From contig NZ_JAUCZF010000001.1 in assembly GCF_030373245.1 (NCBI RefSeq), positions 1,054,001 to 1,118,000 on the forward strand: a stretch of DNA of 64,000 bases, in the 5' to 3' direction. Under the pieces are notes generated by a model that saw only the letters and a list, made by a program, of their open reading frames with translations, made no database searches and was not told where the DNA came from. Positions within the stretch are counted from its first letter, which is position 1. Each line of letters begins with the position of its first letter. The DNA comes from Hydrogenophaga sp. Its GTDB lineage: Bacteria; Pseudomonadota; Gammaproteobacteria; Burkholderiales; Burkholderiaceae_C. Positions 47,922 to 59,417 of this stretch are shown here, piece by piece. The translations under genes and the position numbers were made by a program.

Positions 47922-48685
47922 AGTGGGTCATCTGGCTGCTGGTGCTGGCCAATGCCGGCTATTTCGCCTGGAGCCAAGGCTACCTGGCGTCGATGGGCTA
48001 CGCACCGCCGCAGGTGCGCGAGCCCGATCGGCTGAACGCGCAGATCAAGCCCGAAGCGCAACGCCTGCTGAACGCGCCGCGCGACACCGCGCCCGAATCG
48101 CCCGCGATCACCACTCCCGCTGCCCAACGCGAGATTGAGGCAGCAGCGCCTGCGCTGCCTCCCGAGACCGAGACCGAGGTGCGGCCCCCAGCGCCTGCGC
48201 CTGCGCCGCCAGCGATCGAGACGGCCGAAGCCGCCCGCGCCTGCTGGCAAGCTGGCGCCTTCACTGAGGGCCAGGCCGACGGCCTGCGCGCCGCACTGAC
48301 CCTGACCGGTCTTCCGGCCAGCAGCTGGCAGTTGATTGAGAGCCGCAGCGGCGGGCGCTGGATCGTTTACATGGGGCGCTACGACAACGAAGAACAGCTG
48401 GAGCGCAAGAAAGCCGAGCTGCGCGAGCTCAAGGTGGCGTTCCGCGAGGTCTCGGGCGGGCTCAGCCCTGGTCTGGCACTGGGCACTTACTCGAGCGACG
48501 CTTCGGCGCAGCAGGCCCTGCAAGAGGTGGCTCGGGCCGGGGTGCGCACCGCGCGCGTGGCCCAGGAGCGCGCCGAATCGCGCAACTTCACCCTGCGTCT
48601 GCCATCGGTCACGCCAGCGCAGCGGCGCGCGGTGGCTGCGCTCGGCGCCCCGCTGGCGGGCAAGTCGCTGCAGCCCTGCAACTGA
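47915..48685 (+). CDS. SPOR-domain membrane protein
   Basis: A 256-residue protein with one N-terminal membrane helix (WVIWLLVLANAGYFAW) and a Pro/Ala/Glu-rich periplasmic linker (about 45-105). A C-terminal SPOR-like domain (about 108-190, CWQAGAFTEGQADGLRAAL, WIVYMGRYDNEEQLERKKAELRELKV) follows. SPOR domains bind denuded septal peptidoglycan. Its start overlaps the birA end by 7 bp, so the two are probably translated together. The function in division is inferred. Confidence 0.82.
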   Translation: MLKWVIWLLVLANAGYFAWSQGYLASMGYAPPQVREPDRLNAQIKPEAQRLLNAPRDTAPESPAITTPAAQREIEAAAPALPPETETEVRPPAPAPAPPAIETAEAARACWQAGAFTEGQADGLRAALTLTGLPASSWQLIESRSGGRWIVYMGRYDNEEQLERKKAELRELKVAFREVSGGLSPGLALGTYSSDASAQQALQEVARAGVRTARVAQERAESRNFTLRLPSVTPAQRRAVAALGAPLAGKSLQPCN

Positions 48686-48700
48686 AACCGCTGGTATCGG

Positions 48701-50671
48701 TCAGGAGGCGTTGTCGGTGATGCGGCGTTGCCGCCGCTGGGCAATCCCCACACCCAGCACCCAGGCCCAGAATGCAGCGCCCCACAGCACACTGTTGGCG
48801 CCGCCACCGCCGCCTCCGATGGCAGACCCTGCCAGCGCATCCTGGCGGCTGGCCAGCACACGAAACTCGCTTTCGCCGATCTGCCCATCGCTGTCAGCAA
48901 CGCTCAGGCGAAACCAGTACTCCGCTTCTTCGGTGGGCAGTTGCACCGTCGCCAGCGCCTGGTCATCGGCGCTGATGACCACCGGTGGGCCTGCCAGCTG
49001 CGTCCAGCGATGGCTCACGATCACCGCGCTGGGCACGGCTGCACTGCGGCGCCCGTCCAGCGTGATCAAGGATCCCGGCAACACCGAACCAAGCGCATCG
49101 ATGATGGCAGCAGGCCCCGAAGCGAGCTGGACGGCGCGTTCGGCATCCAGCAAACCAGCGCCACAGGTGTCGGTGGTGCACTGGCAAACCGGCGCACCCG
49201 CAGGACCGCAGGCGGGCAAGCCCACGTGGCCATGCGGGCGGGCGGCCACTTTCATGCGTTCGATGAGCTGCGCGGGCGTAAGTGCGGGGTTCACCGACAG
49301 CATCAGGCTGGCCACGCCTGTCGCTTGCGGCGCGGCAAAGCTGGTGCCCTGCTTGAGGCCGGTGGTGTGGTCGACCGGGCCACTGAGCCCGCTGTTGGTG
49401 AGCGACGTGATCAACGTGTCGTTCGCGCGGCTGCTCCAGGAGCCGCCTGGCGCCGACAGGGCCACATTGGTGCCGAAACTGGAATAGGACGCCTTGCTTC
49501 CGTCGCGCTGCACAGAAGCGACGGCCAGCACGCGCTGGCAATCGGCCGGGCGCTTGAGCGCACCGCCCCCATTGCCTGCGGCCACCACCACCAATGCACC
49601 GGCCGCAGTCGCGGCGTCGATGGTTTCCTGGTACGCGGGCGAACACTGCGCATCGCCACCGAAGCTCAGGTTGATGATGCGCGCCGGGTGGGGATTGAGC
49701 GGCTGTCCATCGACCGGCAGACCTGCGGCCCACCGCACACCATCGAGCAGGTCGGACAGGCGTGCGCCGCATTTTCCGGAGACCCGAACCGGCAGCACCT
49801 GGGCACCCCAGCTCAGACCGGCCATGCCCGACCCGTTGTCGGTCGCCGCGGCGATCTGGCCGGCGATGAAGGTGCCGTGCCACGAGCTGTGGCTGGCGTT
49901 GCAGCCGGCAAAGACCGGTTTGTGCAGATCACCGGCGCTGACCCAGTCGCCGGGGTCGCTGGGATCGCTGTCGCGACCATCGCTGTCGTTGGCGATGTCC
50001 AGCTCGCTGATCAGGTCGCGTCCGGGCAACAGCTTGCCGGCGAGGTCCGGGTGATCGAGGCGCACGCCGCTGTCCACCACGGCCACCACGATCGGCGCAC
50101 CGGTGATGCGAGCCCAGGTGGCCGGCAGGTTCATGCCAGCCACACGGTCCGTGTCTGGCGTCTGCAAATGCCATTGCGATGCAAAGAGGGCGTCGTTCGG
50201 CACCATTTGCGTCGTCTGCAGGCGCGGCACCAGCACATCGGGCTCCACCCAGGCCACATCGGGATGCAGTTGCAGGCGACGCATGGCGTTCTTCAGCCCC
50301 TCGCCCTTGAGCGGGCGATCCAGGCCCAGCACCTGCGCATCCCCCACCGCCGCAGCGCGGTGGAAGGACACGCCAGCTTCGCGCGCGATGCGGGCGACCT
50401 GCGCTTCGCCGGCGCGGGCCGCTCGGCTCCAGCGCGCCTGAGCCCGCAACCGGTCACGCGACTCAGGGCCGCTGTCGAGCTGGGCGGCCAGCACCTCGTT
50501 CACGCCAGGCTTCAAGCCGATGAGCAGGCCCGAGGCGGACGGCTCGACGCCTGCTGCACCCTGTGCCCACGCCGCGGTCTGGCCGAGCAGGCACAGGCAC
50601 ACCACCACCGCAAAACGCGCGATGGCAGGCTGAATACCCAGGTATACAAAACACATAACGTTTTGTAACAC
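48701..50671 (-). CDS. Subtilisin-family (S8) serine protease with GlyGly-CTERM sorting tail
   Basis: A 656-residue exported protease. Signal peptide (about 15-37, ending TAAWAQG), inhibitor-like propeptide (about 45-150), catalytic domain with Asp in VVDSGVRLDHP, His in SSWHGTFIAGQIA and Ser in GTSFAAPQ, and a PKD-like segment (about 540-610). The last 45 residues contain GGGGGG, a hydrophobic helix (SVLWGAAFWAWVLGVGI) and basic QRRQRR, the GlyGly-CTERM pattern handled by rhombosortase. The rhombosortase gene at 5427 is the natural partner. The start is GTG at 50671; ATG at 50656 is possible. Confidence 0.93.
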   Translation of the reverse strand: MLQNVMCFVYLGIQPAIARFAVVVCLCLLGQTAAWAQGAAGVEPSASGLLIGLKPGVNEVLAAQLDSGPESRDRLRAQARWSRAARAGEAQVARIAREAGVSFHRAAAVGDAQVLGLDRPLKGEGLKNAMRRLQLHPDVAWVEPDVLVPRLQTTQMVPNDALFASQWHLQTPDTDRVAGMNLPATWARITGAPIVVAVVDSGVRLDHPDLAGKLLPGRDLISELDIANDSDGRDSDPSDPGDWVSAGDLHKPVFAGCNASHSSWHGTFIAGQIAAATDNGSGMAGLSWGAQVLPVRVSGKCGARLSDLLDGVRWAAGLPVDGQPLNPHPARIINLSFGGDAQCSPAYQETIDAATAAGALVVVAAGNGGGALKRPADCQRVLAVASVQRDGSKASYSSFGTNVALSAPGGSWSSRANDTLITSLTNSGLSGPVDHTTGLKQGTSFAAPQATGVASLMLSVNPALTPAQLIERMKVAARPHGHVGLPACGPAGAPVCQCTTDTCGAGLLDAERAVQLASGPAAIIDALGSVLPGSLITLDGRRSAAVPSAVIVSHRWTQLAGPPVVISADDQALATVQLPTEEAEYWFRLSVADSDGQIGESEFRVLASRQDALAGSAIGGGGGGANSVLWGAAFWAWVLGVGIAQRRQRRITDNAS

Positions 50672-50852
50672 GATGTGTGCGGCTTGCGCATCCCTCGGGC
50701 AATGGAAAAGCCTGAAAAGTCACACCTTGGGCGGCACCAGGACCAGCGGCAGAAAGTTCTCAAGTGTGAGTACTCGAGGGTGCAAGCCAAGGATCACCGC
50801 TCGCACCAGAGCGGACGAACAGGGCCTCGCAGCACGTCACCGAAAAGCAAAA

Positions 50853-50870
50853 AGGCACCCGAAGGTGCCT
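50853..50870 (-). terminator. Rho-independent terminator after gap
   Basis: AGGCACC (50853-50859), loop CGAA, GGTGCCT (50864-50870), followed on the minus strand by a T-rich run (CTTTTTGCTTTTC). It ends the tkt-gap transcript. Confidence 0.9.
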
Positions 50871-50894
50871 CTGTTGCCGGATCAGAGCAGGCGC

Positions 50895-54006
<3,112 letters not shown>

Positions 54007-54089
54007 GGGGGGAGTGCTGGAGGTTGCGGCGGTGCGCGAAGCCTCTGATTTTAGCGACCCGGGCCAGACGGCCAGCCGGGCTGAGCGGT

Positions 54090-54371
54090 TCACGGGTTGT
54101 CGCTTTGCAGCTGGTAGCGACGCGAACCGTCGGCCGCCGGGGTCTTCTGCAGCGTGACGACCTCGCCGGGCGACATGGATCGGTTACCCGCCGGCAAGCG
54201 CACTCGCATGCCATCCGGCAATTCGTCCATGATCGTGGGCAGCGCCACCGAAGCGGCGCCGGCACCTCGCTGCGCGCCCTGGTCGCGCAAGCCGAAGAAG
54301 ACGGCCGCGAGCAAAGCCACCACAACCAAGCTCGCTCGGGTGTTGATGTCGCGGTGGGCGGAAGGCGTCAT
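54090..54371 (-). CDS. Small membrane-anchored protein of unknown function
   Basis: A 93-residue frame starting at ATG 54371 with one hydrophobic helix ([16 protein letters not shown]) and a soluble tail ([33 protein letters not shown]). I do not recognise the family. It lies immediately upstream of tkt in the same direction, so it may be part of that transcript. Codon use and the clear helix support a real gene, but evidence is limited. Confidence 0.55.
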   Translation of the reverse strand: MTPSAHRDINTRASLVVVALLAAVFFGLRDQGAQRGAGAASVALPTIMDELPDGMRVRLPAGNRSMSPGEVVTLQKTPAADGSRRYQLQSDNP

Positions 54372-54496
54372 CGGGAGGGCGGGCCAGTCGAGCTGAACGA
54401 ATGGGAACAAACTGGGTGCCAGCGTCGTGATGAAACCACCCGTCGATCGATATAGTATTTGGCTCGTCCCCTCAGGCCCGCTCCACAGCACACCCC

Positions 54497-55225
54497 ATGC
54501 CCACTCCGCAAAAGCCCGCCATTGCCGCCATGGTGCTGGCCGCCGGCCGTGGCAACCGCATGCGACCCCTGACCGATCACACGCCCAAGCCCTTGCTGCC
54601 GGTGCATGGCAAGCCGCTGATGCTGTGGCCGATGGAAGCGCTGCAGGCGGGCGGCTTTCGCCGCGTGGTGGTCAACACCGCCTGGCTGGGCGAGCAGATC
54701 GCCGAGCAGCTGGGTGCCTGGGCGGCTGAGCACCCGCAGGCCGAACTGGTGTTCTCACATGAGGAGGAGGACTTCGGCTACGCGCTGGAGACCGCCGGTG
54801 GCATCGCGCGCGCTTTGCCCTCGCTGGGCGAGGTGTTCTGGGTCCTGGCCGGGGATGTGTACGCGCCCGATTTTCTTTTCTCGCAAGACAGCGTGGCGCG
54901 CTTCACCGCCAGCGCCGCGCTGGCCCACCTCTGGCTCGTGCCCAATCCGGACCACAACCCGGGCGGCGATTTCGGTCTGAATGCCAAAGGCCTTGCGCTC
55001 AACGAGGCGCCCGAGCGCTTCACCTACAGCACCATTGGCCTGTTCCGCCGGGCCTTGTTCGAAGCGCCCTGGTGCGACATCCTGCCCGGCAACCCGCAGG
55101 GCACAGCCGCGCCGCTGGCGCCGCTGCTGCGCGCTGCCATCGCCGAGGGGCTGGTGAGCGCCGAGCTTCACACTGGCCGATGGACGGATGTGGGTACGCC
55201 CGAGCGCCTGAGAGAACTGGGATGA
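54497..55225 (+). CDS. murU: MurU-like nucleotidyltransferase (N-acetylmuramate-1-phosphate uridylyltransferase)
   Basis: A 242-residue sugar nucleotidyltransferase with the signature MVLAAGRGNRMRPLTDHTPKPLLPVHGKPL, a catalytic Asp in VLAGDVYAPDF and WTDVGTPERL at the end. The length and ending match MurU, which makes UDP-MurNAc in peptidoglycan recycling, usually beside the kinase gene amgK. That gene is not adjacent here (tkt unit diverges upstream), so a different sugar phosphate is possible. A dispersed repeat starts at its stop. Confidence 0.78.
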   Translation: MPTPQKPAIAAMVLAAGRGNRMRPLTDHTPKPLLPVHGKPLMLWPMEALQAGGFRRVVVNTAWLGEQIAEQLGAWAAEHPQAELVFSHEEEDFGYALETAGGIARALPSLGEVFWVLAGDVYAPDFLFSQDSVARFTASAALAHLWLVPNPDHNPGGDFGLNAKGLALNEAPERFTYSTIGLFRRALFEAPWCDILPGNPQGTAAPLAPLLRAAIAEGLVSAELHTGRWTDVGTPERLRELG

Positions 55226-55305
55226 CCCCCCTGCGCCGCCTTCGGCGTCACCCTCACGAGGGGCGCATCCAGCGGCCCGGCAAAGCCGGTTCCGCGGATG
55301 CCCTG
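55223..55305 (+). repeat. Dispersed GC-rich repeat after murU
   Basis: Starts exactly at the murU stop (TGACCCCCCTGCGCCGCC) and contains TTCGGCGTCACC and GGCCCGGCAAAGCCGGTTCC, then GCGGATGCCCTGG. Confidence 0.88.
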
Positions 55306-55337
55306 GACGCCAACACGGCACCCGCAAAACGCTGACA

Positions 55338-56744
55338 ATGTTTGCCATGGACGCCAACACCTCTTTCGCCCTTTATGCCGAGCGCCGCGCGCGCCTCGCT
55401 GCTCTCCTCGGTCCTGGTGGCATCGCCATCGTGCCCACCGCGCCGGAGCGCACGCGCAATCGGGACAGCGAGTACCTGTTTCGCTTCGACAGCTATTTTT
55501 ATTACCTGACCGGGTTTACCGAGCCCAATGCCTGGCTGGTGATCACCGCCGAAGGCGAGAGCACACTTTTCTGCAACCCCAAGGATCTGGAGCGCGAGAT
55601 CTGGGACGGCTACCGACTCGGCCCGGAGGCGGCGCCCGGCGCGCTCGGTTTGCATCAGGCCCATCCGACGCCGGCGCTGGACAGTGAGCTGCCCAAGTTG
55701 CTGGAGAACCGGCGCACGGTCTGGTTCCCGTTCGCGATCCACGCGGGGCTGGAAGGGCGCATCGACGGCTGGCTGCAAAAGGTCCGCACCCGCGTTCGTT
55801 ACGGCGCACTGTGTCCCGATGCTCAGCGCGACCTGTGTGGCCTGCTCGACGAAATGCGGCTGGTGAAAGATGCGCACGAGATTGCCATCATGAGGCGCGC
55901 CGGGCAGATCAGTGCCCAGGCCCACATCCGCGCCATGCAGCGCAGCGCCGCCATGATCCGCGCCGGTGAGGACGTGCGCGAGTACCACCTGGATGCCGAG
56001 CTCCTGCACGAGTTTCGTCAGCATGGCTCGCAATACCCTGCCTATGGCAGCATCGTTGCCGCCGGGGCCAACGCCTGCGTTCTGCATTACCGTGCCGACA
56101 ACGCGCCAGTGCGTGACGGCGACCTGGTGTTGATCGACGCCGGTTGCGAACTCGATGGCTACGCATCGGACATCACGCGCACCTTCCCGGCCAACGGCAA
56201 GTTCACCGGGCCGCAGCGCGATCTCTACAACCTGGTGCTGGCCAGCCAGGAGGCTGCCGTGGCGGCCACCCGGCCGGGCGCGCGCTTCATCGATCCGCAC
56301 GATGCCACGGTGCGCGTGCTGGCGCAGGGCATGCTCGACCTGGGGCTGCTGGACAAGAACGATGTCGGCCACCTGGACGACGTGATCGAGCAGCGCCATT
56401 ACTTCCGCCACTATATGCACCGAACCGGTCACTGGCTGGGGCTGGATGTGCACGATTGCGGCAGCTATGTGGAACCCGGCGAGGTCGGTACCACCAGCGA
56501 ACGCAGGGATCCGCTTTCAGGCGAGATCATCAAGGACCGCCCCAGCCGCATCCTGCGCCCGGGCATGGTCCTGACCATCGAGCCTGGGCTGTATGTGAGC
56601 CCCGCTGCCGATGTGCCCAAGCACTTCTGGAACATGGGTATCCGCATAGAGGACGATGCGGTGGTCACCGAGACCGGTTGCGAGCTAATGAGCCGTGGTG
56701 TGCCGGTGCTGGCCGATGAAATCGAGGCCTTGATGCGCGCCTGA
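55338..56744 (+). CDS. pepP: Xaa-Pro aminopeptidase
   Basis: A 468-residue metallopeptidase of the pita-bread fold that removes N-terminal residues before proline. Metal ligands are seen in LIDAGCELDGYASDITRTF (two Asp), HRTGHWLGLDVHDCG (His), TIEPGLYVS (Glu) and GIRIEDDAVVT (Glu). ATG at 55338; ATG three codons later is an alternative. Confidence 0.96.
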   Translation: MFAMDANTSFALYAERRARLAALLGPGGIAIVPTAPERTRNRDSEYLFRFDSYFYYLTGFTEPNAWLVITAEGESTLFCNPKDLEREIWDGYRLGPEAAPGALGLHQAHPTPALDSELPKLLENRRTVWFPFAIHAGLEGRIDGWLQKVRTRVRYGALCPDAQRDLCGLLDEMRLVKDAHEIAIMRRAGQISAQAHIRAMQRSAAMIRAGEDVREYHLDAELLHEFRQHGSQYPAYGSIVAAGANACVLHYRADNAPVRDGDLVLIDAGCELDGYASDITRTFPANGKFTGPQRDLYNLVLASQEAAVAATRPGARFIDPHDATVRVLAQGMLDLGLLDKNDVGHLDDVIEQRHYFRHYMHRTGHWLGLDVHDCGSYVEPGEVGTTSERRDPLSGEIIKDRPSRILRPGMVLTIEPGLYVSPAADVPKHFWNMGIRIEDDAVVTETGCELMSRGVPVLADEIEALMRA

Positions 56745-56754
56745 GGCGGTTGCT

Positions 56755-57330
56755 GTGCAGCTGGTCAGCGTCAATGTGGGCCAGGTGCGGCCGCTTCGTG
56801 TGGGCGCGCGGACCCTGCTCAGCGGCATCGGCAAGACTCCAGTACAAGGTCCGGTGGCTGTGCGTGCCCTGGGCCTGGCAGGCGACGAACAGGCCGACCT
56901 CAGTGTGCACGGTGGTCTGTCCAAGGCGGTGTATGCGTACCCGCTCGAACACCTGCCGTTCTGGGCCGAACAGCGCCGCGCACACGGGGTGAGCCTGTTT
57001 GACGAACCGGTGCTGCCTGGCTTTCTGGGCGAAAACCTGAGTATCGAAGGCCTGCTGGAAGACCGGGTCTGGATCGGTGATGAACTTCACTTTCCTGACT
57101 GCGTGGTGCGCGTGACCGCGCCGCGTGAGCCCTGCGGCAAGTTCAATGCGGTGATGGGCATCAACACCGCGGGTCGGCTGATGATGCAGCAGGGTTGTCC
57201 GGGCTTTTATCTGGCTGTTGCGCAGGCCGGCACGATCGAGGCAGGGCAGACATTTTCGGTGGTGGCAGGCTCCCAGGGCCTGAGCGTGCGCGACGCCTTC
57301 AGCGCCCGGCGTCTCAAGCACCTTCGCTGA
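56755..57330 (+). CDS. MOSC-domain protein (YiiM-like)
   Basis: A 191-residue MOSC protein with VRALGLAGDEQADLSVHGGLSKAVYAYP, GFLGENLSIEGL, VTAPREPCGKFN with the conserved Cys, and GRLMMQQGCPGFYLAV. Relatives use molybdenum cofactor to reduce N-hydroxylated compounds. The start is GTG at 56755, ten bases after the pepP stop. Its stop overlaps a possible start of the next gene. Confidence 0.9.
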   Translation: MQLVSVNVGQVRPLRVGARTLLSGIGKTPVQGPVAVRALGLAGDEQADLSVHGGLSKAVYAYPLEHLPFWAEQRRAHGVSLFDEPVLPGFLGENLSIEGLLEDRVWIGDELHFPDCVVRVTAPREPCGKFNAVMGINTAGRLMMQQGCPGFYLAVAQAGTIEAGQTFSVVAGSQGLSVRDAFSARRLKHLR

Positions 57331-57359
57331 TGGCGGGGCAGCTTGGGGTACAAAGCAGC

Positions 57360-58322
57360 ATGCCCTCCTCCGCCACTCCTTTGCGGGTCTTGTGCCTGAC
57401 CATGAACCCGTCGGTGGATCTGGCCACCCGTACCGAGCAAGTGGTACCCACTCACAAGTTGCGTTGCGAGGCCACCCAGCATGACGCCGGAGGGGGCGGT
57501 GTCAATGTGGCTCGGGTCCTCACCCGGCTGGGTGGACGCTGCGTGGCGCTGTGCCCGGCGGGCGGCCCCAGCGGCGAGTGGCTCAAACACCGCATGGCGG
57601 ACGATGGCCTGTCCACCACCTACCTCCCCATCACCGGTGAGACCCGGGTGAGCTTCACGGTGCATGAGGCCGCCACGGGTGCCGAGTTCCGCTTCGTCAT
57701 GCCCGGCCCTGTGCTCAGCCCTGCAGAGTGGCAAAGCGGCCTGCAGCATCTGCTGGATCTGGCCGATTTTCCTGACCTGCTGGTGGCCAGCGGCAGTCTG
57801 CCGCCAGGCGTCCCGGTCGACTTTTATGCCCAGTTGGCCCGACTCTGCAAAACGCGCGGCGGAAGGCTGGTACTCGATGGCTCCGGACCGGCGCTGGCGG
57901 CCGCGATGGCGGAAGGGGTCTTCCTGGTCAAGCCCAATCTGCGCGAACTGGGCGAGCTCGTGGGCCGACCGCTGGAGACGCCGGAACAATGGCAGGCCGC
58001 TGCCTGTGGACTGGTTCAGAGCGGCTCGGCCGAGGTGGTCGCACTCACCCTGGGTCACCTGGGTGCGTTGCTGGTTACCCGCGAGGGGATGTGGAGCGCG
58101 GACGCCTTGCCGGTGAAGGTGATCAGTGCGGTTGGCGCGGGCGACAGCTTTGTGGGCGGGCTGGTCTGGGCCTTGCAGCAATGCCAGAGTTTGCTGGACG
58201 CGTTTGCCTGGGGCGTATCTGCCGGCACGGGCGCCCTTCTCAGCGCCAGCACCGGCCTTTGCTGCGCTGACGATGCAGTGAACCTGCGGGGTCAGGTCCG
58301 GACCGTTCGGCTACCTTCCTAA
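57360..58322 (+). CDS. pfkB: PfkB-family phosphosugar kinase (1-phosphofructokinase family)
   Basis: A 320-residue ribokinase-fold kinase starting VLCLTMNPSVDLAT, with AGGGGVNVARVLTRLGG and the catalytic GAGDSFVGGLVWAL. It belongs to the hexose-phosphate kinase group (6-phosphofructokinase II, 1-phosphofructokinase, tagatose-6-phosphate kinase); the exact substrate is not certain. ATG at 57360 is used; ATG at 57330 overlaps the MOSC stop and would add ten residues. Confidence 0.88.
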   Translation: MPSSATPLRVLCLTMNPSVDLATRTEQVVPTHKLRCEATQHDAGGGGVNVARVLTRLGGRCVALCPAGGPSGEWLKHRMADDGLSTTYLPITGETRVSFTVHEAATGAEFRFVMPGPVLSPAEWQSGLQHLLDLADFPDLLVASGSLPPGVPVDFYAQLARLCKTRGGRLVLDGSGPALAAAMAEGVFLVKPNLRELGELVGRPLETPEQWQAAACGLVQSGSAEVVALTLGHLGALLVTREGMWSADALPVKVISAVGAGDSFVGGLVWALQQCQSLLDAFAWGVSAGTGALLSASTGLCCADDAVNLRGQVRTVRLPS

Positions 58323-58381
58323 ATTTGTTCTTAGCGCACCTGGCGCTGCGCATGGCAGGGATCACCTAGCCTCGCGTGGAC

Positions 58382-58822
58382 TCACGCTGGATCGTGCCGC
58401 GTTGGCGTGGAGGCTGCGGGAAGCAGTTCGGTGCATGCGCGGCCCGTGCGGCTGCAGCCGCCATCGGCCCGCAGCCAGGCATGAGCATGACCGACGCAAC
58501 CCGTCTGGCAGAGCACCGCATCGGTAGCCTGCCGTCCACGGGTACTCAAGTCGTCGGCCATCGCCGGCCCGCTTTGCTCACGTCGTGGGGGTGGCCGCTC
58601 AGGCAGTGCCCAAAGACGCTGCGTGCGGTCCACCAGGGCCTGCGCTCGCAGCCTCATGATTTCGGCTTCCATCGTCCTCTGAGCGATCAGGTGTTCCTGC
58701 ACCAGATCGCTCACGCGGGACTGCAAGGCGGCGATTTTTCGGATGAGCACCTGGTGTTCTTGGTGCAAGGGCTGGGCATCGGCTGCGCTGGCCATCCTTC
58801 GCTTCAGCGCGCTGGCGGTCAT
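58382..58822 (-). CDS. Coiled-coil, Cys-containing protein of unknown function
   Basis: A 146-residue protein. Residues about 20-70 are a likely coiled coil (HQVLIRKIAALQSRVSDLVQEHLIAQRTMEAEIMRLRAQ). The C-terminal part has cysteines in LCQTGCVGHAHAWLRADGGCSRTGRAC, which could bind metal. I do not recognise a named family. Its start overlaps the stop of the gene before it (ATGA), making a two-gene unit with a Fur-box-like palindrome upstream. Confidence 0.7.
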   Translation of the reverse strand: MTASALKRRMASAADAQPLHQEHQVLIRKIAALQSRVSDLVQEHLIAQRTMEAEIMRLRAQALVDRTQRLWALPERPPPRREQSGPAMADDLSTRGRQATDAVLCQTGCVGHAHAWLRADGGCSRTGRACTELLPAASTPTRHDPA

Positions 58823-59118
58823 TGCACAGTTCCGGGCCCGGGTACCCACGCCAGGGCCGCGTCAGAGGCTGGCCAACCGCCTCCGGGCGTCTGCCACCGG
58901 GTCTGCAGGCGAGCCAGCATGCGCCGCATCTCGCTGGACAGCGCGGCGTGTTCGCTCAGCTGCGCCAGATTGCTCGCGATCTTTGCGCTCATCACACCCC
59001 GGTGCTCATAGGCGCCTTGCGCGCAGCCTGTCATCAAGGCCAGCGTGCCCGCCAGCAGGGCTTCTGCGGTGGGCAAGGTGTATTCCTCATGCTTCTCGAG
59101 GTCAATGGTCGGTGTCAT
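58819..59118 (-). CDS. Small helical protein of unknown function behind a Fur-box-like site
   Basis: A 99-residue protein (MTPTIDLEKHEEYTLPTAEALLAGTLALMTGCAQG...) that looks all-helical, with no signal peptide. I do not recognise the family. The start at 59118 is supported by GAAAGGCC just upstream and by two exact palindromes before it. It is the first gene of the pair and is probably iron-regulated. Confidence 0.72.
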   Translation of the reverse strand: MTPTIDLEKHEEYTLPTAEALLAGTLALMTGCAQGAYEHRGVMSAKIASNLAQLSEHAALSSEMRRMLARLQTRWQTPGGGWPASDAALAWVPGPGTVQ

Positions 59119-59134
59119 GGCAGGCCTTTCATGG

Positions 59135-59168
59135 AAACTGGATTCCAGTTTATGCGAATGATTCGCAT
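59135..59168. promoter_or_regulatory. Fur-box-like palindrome abutting a second exact palindrome
   Basis: ATGCGAATGATTCGCAT (59152-59168) is an exact 17-bp palindrome resembling betaproteobacterial Fur sites. Directly next to it, AAACTGGATTCCAGTTT (59135-59151) is another exact 17-bp palindrome of a different sequence. Both lie 17-50 bases before the small-gene start, so two regulators may act here. Confidence 0.72.
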
Positions 59169-59417
59169 TTGAAAAGAAGCCCTGTGCTTCAAATGGTTGC
59201 AAGTTTTTGCAGGCTGGGCAAGTCGCCCTGGCGCTCACCACGGATTCCGCGAAGAGCAGTGCCCACACGACCCCGAGGGGGTGCATTCCCCCGCAAAATG
59301 TCAGGGCCACTGCACCTTCAGCATGCGGCGCGCAGCGCACACAGACCAGGACCGCGCATTTAGAATGTGCGATTCACTTTCACAATGCAGAAAATGTACC
59401 CGGCAGGAGACATGGCC

